From: a virus
Length of the DNA: 27,224 nucleotides
Strand: one strand, 5' to 3'
Virus record (IMG/VR): IMGVR_UViG_3300011114_000310
Coordinates: 1-27,224 of that record
Positions within the stretch are counted from its first letter, which is position 1. Each line of letters starts with the position of its first letter. The notes under the pieces were generated by a model. It ran no database searches, was not told the DNA's origin, and saw nothing but the letters and a program-made list of their open reading frames with translations. Shown piece after piece: positions 14,498 to 21,350 of this stretch. Both the position numbers and the translations under genes were made by a program.

Positions 14498-15496
14498 TTA
14501 AGATGTCTGGAAGTAGGGATTAATAACAGCATTGTAGTTAACACCACCTGAGCCACCGCCTGATAGTCCTGCAATCAACTGACTAATAGGATCTGTTAAG
14601 CCACCTACTACAGCATTGTTACGTCCAAGCTGCAAAGCTGCTGCTTGCTGAGCTGCTGCATTCTGAATGTTAGCTGCATTGGTAGCACCCGCTGTACTAG
14701 CTGCACCCAAAGCTGAGCCTTGAGTCAAAGCATTCTGACCTAAGTTCTCTAAGTTAACAGCACCTTGAGCGTACTGAGTGTATGGAGCCAGCGCTTGTGT
14801 CTGCAATCCAAAGCCTTGACCTGCTAAGTTCAAACCACCAGTCATTAGACCTTGACCGAACTGTACTTGTTGTTGTCCAGCTAATTGAGCTTGTGCAGCC
14901 AACTGAGCATCTTGTTGTGCTCTAGCATTGTACATAGCAGCAAACTGAGGATTACTAGCTGCTAAGCCGGGAGCATTTGCTGTGTAACCTGCAGTAGTTG
15001 CACCTGTAGCTAGACCCATACGTCCTTGCTGCTGTTGCATATTACTCAACTGTGCAAGTTGTTGTTCACGACCGGGAGCCAATAGTTGTTGTTGCTGATT
15101 CAAATAGTTCTGAGCTACTTGCTGAGGATTCTGAGCTGTGTAACCAGCACCTAAGTTAAACAGACCTGCAGCTTGAGCATTGACAGTAGGTTGATATGCT
15201 TGAATCTGCTGTGCCTGACCTAAGCCAGTACCAGCCATACCCATCAAACCTTCACGGGCTGCAGCTACGTCAGGGGCTACCTGATAACCAGCACCGATAA
15301 GCTTGCCACTCTCATCATAGTTAAAACCTGACTTACCAAAGCGAGTGGTAACTCCTACGGGTCTGAATTGAGCCATCTGTGCAGCCTGTGCAGCAGCATC
15401 AGTGGTAGCATTAGCAGCTTGGTTAGAAGCGTAAATGCTACCTGCAGTGCCTATAGCGGGGGCAATTAAACTTGTCCAGTCAAAGGGATCAGCCAT
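14498..15496 (-). CDS. Gln/Ala-rich internal virion protein candidate, 332 aa
   Basis: Extreme Ala/Gln/Gly composition with no Cys. It opens with MADPFDWTSLIAPAIGTAGS and an alanine-rich helix, carries a short conserved-looking segment (FRPVGVTTRFGKSGFNYDES), and then glutamine-rich helices (YLNQQQQLLAPGREQQLAQL, QDAQLAAQAQLAGQQQVQFG). Such proteins follow the tail nozzle in podophages and are usually found in virions as ejection components. It shares one base with the preceding small gene. Assignment is from composition and order. Confidence 0.7.
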   Translation of the reverse strand: MADPFDWTSLIAPAIGTAGSIYASNQAANATTDAAAQAAQMAQFRPVGVTTRFGKSGFNYDESGKLIGAGYQVAPDVAAAREGLMGMAGTGLGQAQQIQAYQPTVNAQAAGLFNLGAGYTAQNPQQVAQNYLNQQQQLLAPGREQQLAQLSNMQQQQGRMGLATGATTAGYTANAPGLAASNPQFAAMYNARAQQDAQLAAQAQLAGQQQVQFGQGLMTGGLNLAGQGFGLQTQALAPYTQYAQGAVNLENLGQNALTQGSALGAASTAGATNAANIQNAAAQQAAALQLGRNNAVVGGLTDPISQLIAGLSGGGSGGVNYNAVINPYFQTS

Positions 15497-15726
15497 TAGT
15501 ATGTACCTCCGTCAATAGTAGCTGTTAAAGTACCAGAGACAGTAAGATTAACTGCAGTGGTTGTTCCAGTAAGAGCACCGTTGTTAGCATCAGGTTTAGA
15601 ACTTATTGCCGAAGAAATATTATCAAACTCTGTGTTAACCTCAGTACCCTTAATGATCTTGCTAGGATTACCTGTGTTTAGGCTATCCTTAATTGCAAAG
15701 TTAGTTGCTTTAGTATAGTTACTCAT
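15496..15726 (-). CDS. Small tail-fibre-like protein, 76 aa
   Basis: Reads like an isolated tail-fibre N-terminal module: MSNYTKATNFAIKDSLNTGN, then KIIKGTEVNTEFDNISSAIS, ending in a Thr/Gly repeat region (GALTGTTTAVNLTVSGTLTA). The NYTK-TNFA-KDSL and KGTEVNTEFD patterns recur at the start of podophage fibre proteins. Here the chain stops after 76 aa, so it could be a short adaptor, a small virion protein, or the remnant of a split fibre. It overlaps the nozzle gene by 4 bases. Confidence 0.72.
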   Translation of the reverse strand: MSNYTKATNFAIKDSLNTGNPSKIIKGTEVNTEFDNISSAISSKPDANNGALTGTTTAVNLTVSGTLTATIDGGTY

Positions 15727-17261
15727 CGTGTCTTCCCTGTCTTAACATAGACATCAAGTTTCTGAATGGATATAGATTTATTAAATACATTGGTTTCAAA
15801 GCCTAGTTGAATAACTTTACCTGAGCCACCAATATTAATAATCTTATTGTCAAAGGCTGAACCACCATACTCACCAATGTTAAACTCAGCTATGTTGTAT
15901 TCTGCAATGGCTGCATTGGCTAAGTCAAACTGGCGTGTGTTCAAGATGTCACTGTAATCAAAGCCAAACTTTAAAGTGACTGGATAACCTTGACCACCAA
16001 TAATTGTTACTCCTACCTTCTTCATAATCTTAATGACAGTAGGTGACTGGAAATCAAAGTAGTTGGTAAAGTATCTTAGCAAGTATGAGTTATTGTTATC
16101 TTTATAACCATCATACTTACCAATGTAACCAGACTCACCCAATAACAAATCTTTATTACGAGTGTACTTAAAAGCTGTAGGAACTAAACCATCCCATGTT
16201 GTAACCCTGTTAGCTCCATTAGGTAGTGGTGCTCTCATGTCAAAGCAATACACTAACTGACGGGCTGGTAGAGACAATAGATAGAAAGCTTCCTTATCTG
16301 AGTAGACAGCTTTAATGTCAGCTGCAGTCTCTAGGCTAATCTCCAACACTAAGTCATCACGTACATTGGCACTAATGTCTCTCATTGGAGCTGACTTTTC
16401 TTGGATGGTACGCATTAATGAACGTACACCTGAGTCAGACAAGAAGATAATATCACCACCAGTGGCTACTACTGAGTCTCTGGCTACACAGCCCATACCT
16501 GTAATAGCATCTGATAGTGTTAAATTGTTAGGGTCAGTAGCATTAGAGTAAATAAGAATCTGTCTACGTCCAAAGACAATCAAGAAGTTATTGTGAGCTG
16601 CTAAGGATATAATCTCATCAGCACCATTAGGCCATACCTGAGATACATCCAATGTACCAGCTGTACCAGTACTTAAGACATGACCAGCAAGTAAGTCTGA
16701 GAACTGAATGGTACTCTTAGCTGTAGCGTTATTAGCACTCCATGTACGACCATAGGCACTGATAACTGTATTGTTACTGGACACTGTAGCTACATAGCCA
16801 GTCTTCTCAGAGATACGCTTAAATGTAGTTGTACTGACTGCAGGGTCAAACACTAAAGGATCATGACCAGCTTGGTAGAGATACAGGACACCATTCAAAG
16901 GAGCCATCTGCCAGTTACTGTCTGTAATGGTAGGGGCTGTACCACCACCACCGTAGGTTAACAGTGATAGTGTAGTGCCTACAAGTTTAAATAGTTTATT
17001 GTTACCAGCAGCAATAATGTATGAGTTACCAGCATTGTCAATTAATTCACCAATAGCTTTAACGTCAGCAGTGCTTAAGTCATTGTTAGCAGCATGGGAT
17101 AGTGTCCATCCCTTACGAGCACCAATCCTACCAAACTTATCAATGACACAGTTATTAGCCACGGTAGCATAACCAGCCTCTAGAGAGACTGAGCTATCCT
17201 GTGTATTCAGTCCTTGAAAGCCCGGAGCTGATATAGTGGTGGTTAAGAGCTTAGCAACCAT
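15723..17261 (-). CDS. Tail nozzle / stabilization protein (beta-propeller type)
   Basis: A protein of 512 aa forming part of the short tail below the adaptor. N-terminal GFQGLNTQDSSVSLEAGYAT and NNCVIDKFGRIGARKGW are typical of the family that includes P22 gp10-like and T7 gp12-like proteins. Repeating beta blades are visible: LIVFGRRQILIYSN, GMGCVARDSVVATGGDIIFL followed by SDSGVRSL, and YLLSLPARQLVYCFD. The C-terminal third is beta-rich with a repeated AEYNIAEFNIGEYGG stretch. It shares one base with the adaptor gene upstream. Exact equivalence (gp10 or gp12) cannot be settled by eye. Confidence 0.8.
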   Translation of the reverse strand: MVAKLLTTTISAPGFQGLNTQDSSVSLEAGYATVANNCVIDKFGRIGARKGWTLSHAANNDLSTADVKAIGELIDNAGNSYIIAAGNNKLFKLVGTTLSLLTYGGGGTAPTITDSNWQMAPLNGVLYLYQAGHDPLVFDPAVSTTTFKRISEKTGYVATVSSNNTVISAYGRTWSANNATAKSTIQFSDLLAGHVLSTGTAGTLDVSQVWPNGADEIISLAAHNNFLIVFGRRQILIYSNATDPNNLTLSDAITGMGCVARDSVVATGGDIIFLSDSGVRSLMRTIQEKSAPMRDISANVRDDLVLEISLETAADIKAVYSDKEAFYLLSLPARQLVYCFDMRAPLPNGANRVTTWDGLVPTAFKYTRNKDLLLGESGYIGKYDGYKDNNNSYLLRYFTNYFDFQSPTVIKIMKKVGVTIIGGQGYPVTLKFGFDYSDILNTRQFDLANAAIAEYNIAEFNIGEYGGSAFDNKIINIGGSGKVIQLGFETNVFNKSISIQKLDVYVKTGKTR

Positions 17262-17911
17262 TAGACATCAATCCAAGTGTTTTCTTCTTCATAACGATTT
17301 TTCTCAATAGCAATAGCATCTGCTAAGGCTAAGCGATACTGTTGATAGATTTCACTAAAGCCTGAACCACCGTCTTCACCTCGTTCACCAACAGCTTTAG
17401 CGTATGCCAGCATTTGAACAAGATAGTGAGGAACCTTTAATAGGTCAGCATCAGCTGTTAAATCAACTTGAGGAATAACTAATTCAAACCTTAGCTGATA
17501 TACTGCATCAGGTCTAGGCCAAATATCTACCTGAGTATCATCATTTGAGATACCTGAGTAGTTATAGTATGATGGAGCTGCACTCTGTATTGTACCTAGA
17601 TAATATTGTCTATTCATCCAGTTAGTAGGTACAGCTTGCATTGGATAGTCTTGAGTGTCATTTAAGACATCTTGAGTACGAAACCTCTGACCTGAACCTG
17701 TCAGTGTGTAATTACGAGTACCCGATACTGTTGGAATAACAATGGTAGTAGTTAAACAGTTCCAATCATAAGCATCTTCAATCTCTCTCTTAGCGTCATT
17801 AACAAATACACCCATAAGAGAACTATAAGGAGTATCACCAACTGACGATACTACATTCTCTCTTAACCGTGTAAGAACGTTATTCACTAGCTGTAAATAA
17901 GTTGTAGCCAT
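17261..17911 (-). CDS. Head-tail adaptor (tail tubular A / gp4-like)
   Basis: A protein of 216 aa expected to form the ring between portal and nozzle. Features: LVNNVLTRLRENVVSS, YSSLMGVFVNDAKREIEDAY, DWNCL, a beta region (TTTIVIPTVSGTRNYTLTGS), WPRPDAVYQLRFELVIPQVD, and a C-terminal helix bundle (LVQMLAYAKAVGERGED, IYQQYRLALADAIAIE). This helix-sheet-helix order is that of the phage adaptor family. ATG 17911 is chosen over TTG 17914 because AAGGA lies six bases before it. It is the first gene after the promoter at 17936-17964 and is followed without a gap by the nozzle. Confidence 0.78.
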   Translation of the reverse strand: MATTYLQLVNNVLTRLRENVVSSVGDTPYSSLMGVFVNDAKREIEDAYDWNCLTTTIVIPTVSGTRNYTLTGSGQRFRTQDVLNDTQDYPMQAVPTNWMNRQYYLGTIQSAAPSYYNYSGISNDDTQVDIWPRPDAVYQLRFELVIPQVDLTADADLLKVPHYLVQMLAYAKAVGERGEDGGSGFSEIYQQYRLALADAIAIEKNRYEEENTWIDV

Positions 17912-17935
17912 CAATATTCCTTATATTTGTATACT

Positions 17936-17964
17936 ATAATAACACACTTTAGTGTTAATGTCAA
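17936..17964 (-). promoter_or_regulatory. Near-consensus sigma70 promoter
   Basis: On the - strand: TTGACA (17964-17959), a 17-base spacer, then TATTAT (17941-17936), five of six matches to the -10 consensus. It faces the adaptor gene, whose ATG is 25 bases past the -10 box. The spacer holds a palindrome ACACT-AA-AGTGT, a possible operator. The -35 box overlaps the stop codon of the preceding DUF6496-like gene. Confidence 0.8.
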
Positions 17965-18143
17965 GCTTTTTTAGACTTCTTTTTAGCTTTACCTGCTTCA
18001 CTCATAGCAATAGCAATAGCTTGGTCACGAGATTTCACCACAGGGCCACCTTTACCGCTGTGAAGAGTACCTTCTTTGTATTCTCCCATAACCTTCTTCA
18101 TCTTGTTCTTAGCTGTTCTCTGTCCACGTGTAGGCATAACCAT
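17961..18143 (-). CDS. Small basic DUF6496-type protein, 60 aa
   Basis: A very basic protein: KKVMGEYKEGTLHSGKGGPV followed by SRDQAIAIAMSEAGKAKKKS. The order VM-EYKEG-LHSG-GPVV-SRDQAIAIA-SEAGK is that of a short family (DUF6496, from memory) found in phages and bacteria; function unknown, perhaps nucleic-acid binding given the Lys-rich ends. The first Met is at 18143; a second Met (MPTRG) follows two codons later. It lies just before the promoter that drives the tail-adaptor operon, and its last codon forms part of that promoter's -35 region. Confidence 0.78.
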   Translation of the reverse strand: MVMPTRGQRTAKNKMKKVMGEYKEGTLHSGKGGPVVKSRDQAIAIAMSEAGKAKKKSKKA

Positions 18144-18156
18144 ATTAGTATTCCTA

Positions 18157-18429
18157 TCAATAAAAGATTTTAACTGTAATAGAACCTGATGTAAAAGCTG
18201 TTACGTTAGCTCGTATATAAGGTGGGGGAGACGCAAGAGTTACAATACCATCAGCTGTCAAAGCTGTAGCCACTGTAGCCCATGTTGAACCATCCACAGA
18301 GCCTTGAACAGCCACTGTACCAATAGTAATACCTGAAATCTGTACATGAGCTGGTACTAAACCATCTGTACGAATTCCTTGTGAAGCACCTGTGGCAGCT
18401 ACGCCACTTAAAAGAGTTGCCAATGCCAT
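18157..18429 (-). CDS. Small beta-rich protein, possible virion decoration, 90 aa
   Basis: Unknown function. It consists of short beta strands (AHVQISGITIGTVAVQGSVD, GSTWATVATALTADGIVTLA, RANVTAFTSGSITVKIFY) in the pattern of an immunoglobulin-like or jelly-roll sandwich, with no Cys. The GSVDGSTWATV motif is one I associate with small phage structural proteins. The ribosome site GGAG lies about 10 bases upstream. Its position within the structural arm favours a virion protein, but it is next to accessory genes and this is an inference. Confidence 0.65.
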   Translation of the reverse strand: MALATLLSGVAATGASQGIRTDGLVPAHVQISGITIGTVAVQGSVDGSTWATVATALTADGIVTLASPPPYIRANVTAFTSGSITVKIFY

Positions 18430-18431
18430 AG

Positions 18432-18665
18432 TTATTTTACTCCATTAAATTTACTGTCAATAGCTAACCAAATAGCCCCGAAGAAAGCACCTATAATAAT
18501 AATAGGTTTCACAGCTTTAGCGATCCATTCAAGTACTAAGAAAGCACCTGAAGCAGCGTTAAAGGCTTTGATTACGTGTTCTGTGTTCTTATCTATGTTG
18601 TCTACTTTGGCCTCTACAGCCAATAGGCGGTCATAGATGTGTTCATGGGTTACTTCGTCTTTCAT
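18432..18665 (-). CDS. Small membrane protein, holin/XhlA-like candidate, 77 aa
   Basis: The N-terminal half is a charged amphipathic helix (HEHIYDRLLAVEAKVDNIDK) of coiled-coil type and the C-terminal half a hydrophobic span (PIIIIGAFFGAIWLAI) preceded by WIAKAVK. This is the layout of XhlA-type and related small phage membrane proteins, some of which assist holins. However it is about 7 kb from the endolysin in the same direction, so a lysis role is uncertain. The ATG follows the stop of the kinase gene directly (TAAATG). Confidence 0.6.
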   Translation of the reverse strand: MKDEVTHEHIYDRLLAVEAKVDNIDKNTEHVIKAFNAASGAFLVLEWIAKAVKPIIIIGAFFGAIWLAIDSKFNGVK

Positions 18666-19451
18666 TTAGACACCCATTTGTTTGCGTATCTTAGTTGCTG
18701 AAATAGCGTGTGTAGCATCGTCAAATGACTCTTGCTCAATCTTATATCCCACATCTCTACCATAGGTAATATTAACCACATTAGGTACAAGTTGTATCTC
18801 ATACTGACCTTGGTATAAAGGGTCTAAATCACGCTTGATAAAGTCTTTAACCTGATTAGCGGCAAAGGGGTTTGAGCTGTTCCAACCCTGACAGTCTCTA
18901 ATCTGAATAACCACTTGACCCGTCTTGGCCAATGCCCTCTCAAACAACTTACGATGGCCTTCATGCCAAGGTTGCCATCTGCCAAGCATCTGGACAGTCT
19001 CTTTCTGCCAATCAAAGACGGGGCGTGGGCGTTCATCCAAGATGTGAGCAGCAATGAACTCTCCCCACTTCTCAGCCTTTTGCTCAGTAATTCTGAAGTC
19101 GTACTGTTCGGGTGCAACAAACACCTTGTTGGTGTCTTCAAAACGGCCTTGGTTGATGGTGTCAACCCAGACAGTCCAGTCAGCCTTAAAGTTGTTACGC
19201 ATCTCAACTAGAGGGGCTACAAAGTCACAAATAACATAATCTACATCGTAACTGTCAGCAAGCTCACGCATACGCAAGCTCTGGCGAATACGACCCTCAT
19301 GAGAAAAGTCCCAGTCGTTATACTTTTTACGTACATCGTCAGCATTTAACCACATGACTGTTTTACGTTCTGCCTGTAAATGGTCAAGAATATGTTGAGC
19401 CAAAGTAGTTTTACCAGAACCCGGTAAACCCATAATCAATATACGTTTCAT
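18666..19451 (-). CDS. APS-kinase-like / HxGH nucleotidyltransferase fusion
   Basis: A two-domain protein of 261 aa. Residues 1-140 are a P-loop kinase: GLPGSGKTTLAQ (8-19), WLNADDVRKKYNDWDFSHEGR with the basic and acidic residues seen in adenylylsulfate kinases, then DYVICDFVAPLVEMR and WVDTI. Residues 150-261 are a nucleotidyltransferase: GRWQPWHEGH with the HxGH signature (163-166), NPFAANQVKDFI, and the ISATKIR motif (250-256) that closes the site in NMN-adenylyltransferase-like enzymes. The kinase looks like CysC; the transferase looks less like ATP sulfurylase than like the NMNAT/cytidylyltransferase group, so making PAPS is plausible but not certain; a NadR-like role (with domains reversed) is the alternative. 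It overlaps the sulfotransferase by 4 bases. Confidence 0.82.
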   Translation of the reverse strand: MKRILIMGLPGSGKTTLAQHILDHLQAERKTVMWLNADDVRKKYNDWDFSHEGRIRQSLRMRELADSYDVDYVICDFVAPLVEMRNNFKADWTVWVDTINQGRFEDTNKVFVAPEQYDFRITEQKAEKWGEFIAAHILDERPRPVFDWQKETVQMLGRWQPWHEGHRKLFERALAKTGQVVIQIRDCQGWNSSNPFAANQVKDFIKRDLDPLYQGQYEIQLVPNVVNITYGRDVGYKIEQESFDDATHAISATKIRKQMGV

Positions 19452-20269
19452 CCTTTAACCTTATAAAGTTGTTTGATTGCAAACTCTGGTGCAGGTGTAC
19501 GCCAGAACTCCTTGCCATTATACTTCTCCCATACAGATTTAGGAAGAATAGATGGGCGTTCTTGCCATGTCACTTCTTTGCGTACTGTATGCAGACTTTT
19601 CATGTTTAACGCTTTGTCATACACCTCATTGTCATACTCAACATTCTTGAAGTCATGTTCGTAATAAGGCTTTCCAATAAACCCATAAATCTCACGCATC
19701 ACGCTCTCAGGCTGTTTACATAAAGATTCATATTCCACCAACATAATCATGTCGGGGTTTAACAGTAAACCTTCTTCTAAGAAGTAATAAGGCTTGACCA
19801 CTTGGCCTTCCTTCTTTACGTCCATCAGGGCATCGCACCTTGTGGTGACTGTCTGCCTAGCTTCATCGTCTGTCAGGGTTGCACCATACAAAGAATTCTT
19901 GGCAGCAATACGTTCAAAGCTATCCAGTATCCAAGGTAAATCACGCACACAACAGACAATCTTGGTCTGTGGATACAGGTCTTTCAGCAGGGATGTTTTG
20001 GCAGTCCATCCCCTGCTAGTGTCAAACACTACGTTTGGAGTAACTGCTTTGTAGTAAGCGTTAAACAAGTCTTTGAGTATTTGCTTGCGTCTGTCTTCAT
20101 CTATCAGGTGGTTACTCTCGCTACCTGTAATGACATTGATTGTTGATGTAACCAATCCTTGTACGGGTGAAGAAATGTCTGCATAGAACTCAGGGTTCTG
20201 TCGCAGAATAGCCGAGAGCAGGGTAGAACCTGACCTTGGCAAACCAGAGATGAAGAAGAACTCTTTCAT
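19448..20269 (-). CDS. Sulfotransferase family protein
   Basis: A protein of 273 aa expected to move a sulfuryl group from PAPS to a hydroxyl or amine. The 5'-phosphosulfate loop is GLPRSGSTLLSA (residues 9-20), and the 3'-phosphate site is CVRDLPWILDSFER (R109, S117), both intact; the aromatic YYFLEEGLLLNPDMIMLVEY region and WRTPAPEF near the end fit the fold. ATG 20269 overlaps the upstream stop (ATGA); the open frame extends five codons further to a TTG without support. The acceptor is unknown: host surface glycan, phage fibre, or a small molecule. Being coupled to a kinase-nucleotidyltransferase gene supports a complete activation-transfer pair. Confidence 0.88.
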   Translation of the reverse strand: MKEFFFISGLPRSGSTLLSAILRQNPEFYADISSPVQGLVTSTINVITGSESNHLIDEDRRKQILKDLFNAYYKAVTPNVVFDTSRGWTAKTSLLKDLYPQTKIVCCVRDLPWILDSFERIAAKNSLYGATLTDDEARQTVTTRCDALMDVKKEGQVVKPYYFLEEGLLLNPDMIMLVEYESLCKQPESVMREIYGFIGKPYYEHDFKNVEYDNEVYDKALNMKSLHTVRKEVTWQERPSILPKSVWEKYNGKEFWRTPAPEFAIKQLYKVKG

Positions 20270-20691
20270 TCCATTGGAATCCAATTAACTGTAGCTTCGT
20301 CCCATTGGTAGCGTACATTCCCACCATTCATAATAGCATCAGCGGGTCTTGGCACTGGCGCACCCCATGTCATTGTGTCCAAGTAACCAATCCAAGATGG
20401 ATAAGGTCTACGGGCTTCATGCTCGGCAACTTTGGCTGAATTGAACTCGGCTTCTGTTAAGACTTGCAAAACACCAGCAATGGTAGTGTCGGCATCGTCA
20501 TCGCAAGTGCCGTAGTATTTGGGGGCACGTAAGTATGTTCCATCAGATGTTGTTGCCACAGGCCATGTAGAACTGTCATGCCATACGTGCTTGTAGCCCT
20601 TGACATCTGGCATTGATGGGCCTGTGCGCTGTGGTTCGGCTGTGCAGACTATTTTAGTTACTGCATCTACTTCTGTTACACAAATGTACAT
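20266..20691 (-). CDS. Tail-fibre-associated hypothetical protein, 141 aa
   Basis: Start set at ATG 20691 (MYICVTEVDAVTKIV) since the longer open frame would run into the fibre-tip gene; an AAGGG lies about 7 bases upstream. The C-terminal part (RRPYPSWIGYLDTMTWGAPV, then YQWDEATVNWIPME) has the repeating Trp/Pro pattern (YPSW...W-APVP-P...Y-WDE-T--W) that I associate with small proteins encoded after phage fibre genes, some of them fibre chaperones or tip components. Two Cys lie near the N-terminus. It shares ATGA with the sulfotransferase. Role inferred from context. Confidence 0.7.
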   Translation of the reverse strand: MYICVTEVDAVTKIVCTAEPQRTGPSMPDVKGYKHVWHDSSTWPVATTSDGTYLRAPKYYGTCDDDADTTIAGVLQVLTEAEFNSAKVAEHEARRPYPSWIGYLDTMTWGAPVPRPADAIMNGGNVRYQWDEATVNWIPME

Positions 20692-20711
20692 TGTGATGGC
20701 CCTTATAAAAT

Positions 20712-21350
20712 TTAAACTGCGACTCTGCGAACAGCACGAACTCGGAAGTAGCTGGCTTTTGAATTGTAGTTGGCTTGAGCGCCTTGACCAAAGAACTGCG
20801 CCCATCCATTTGAAGCAGAACCCTCTGTACTAGCCCAATAATTAGCATTCTCAAAGTATTGCGCATTTGGGCTTTGAAAAGCAGAAGCAGAAGTTTGAGC
20901 AGGGTCACCAGAAGTATAATTACTTGCCCTTGCAGGAACTGCATTTGGATTTATGCCAGACCCAGTGCTGTTACCACCTGAAGTTGGTTTTAAATTGTAA
21001 TAGCACAATTCCAATTCATTTTTAGCTGGCATATACCAATCACTGAAACCTCCAATAGTTAAACCTTCGCAAAATTCAGCTGCTGGATGGGTTATGTTGT
21101 TCATTGCTGCGCTGTTGGCTGGCCCATCAATATCTGAGGAAGTTCCAGAGGTTGCGGTATTTACTATTTTCCATTGTTTACTTGTGCTTTCAGCAGAAGC
21201 TACGGGGCCAACAACTAAGTTGTAATCAGCAATCCCATTACCAGCAGTCGATATTTGCCCTACAAAAAACCCGCCTTTAAAAGCAGCACCAATAGCAGGC
21301 GGCCCAAAAGAACGCTGATTTTGAAATACTGCTTGTAGTACACCGCTCAT
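20712..21350 (-). CDS. DUF1566-type fibre tip / receptor-binding candidate
   Basis: A protein of 212 aa starting at ATG 21350, which overlaps the fibre stop (ATGA). The C-terminal two thirds carry a C-type-lectin-like DUF1566 pattern: GGFSDWYMPAKNELELCYYN, then YFENANYWASTEG, GWAQFFGQG and a final YFRVRAVRRV. This domain commonly forms adhesin or receptor-binding tips, and the gene follows the long fibre directly. The N-terminus (MSGVLQAVFQNQRSFG) may attach to the fibre. Two Cys (in EFCEGL and LELCYY) could be structural. DUF1566-like domains are also known targets of diversity-generating retroelements; no reverse transcriptase is in this window. Confidence 0.8.
   Translation of the reverse strand: MSGVLQAVFQNQRSFGPPAIGAAFKGGFFVGQISTAGNGIADYNLVVGPVASAESTSKQWKIVNTATSGTSSDIDGPANSAAMNNITHPAAEFCEGLTIGGFSDWYMPAKNELELCYYNLKPTSGGNSTGSGINPNAVPARASNYTSGDPAQTSASAFQSPNAQYFENANYWASTEGSASNGWAQFFGQGAQANYNSKASYFRVRAVRRVAV

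Noticed and set aside
20692-20805. N-terminal extension of the 141-aa fibre-associated gene
   Set aside because: It would overlap the end of the DUF1566 gene by 94 bases and encodes Ser/Arg-rich sequence typical of an out-of-frame read; ATG 20691 fits the gap.
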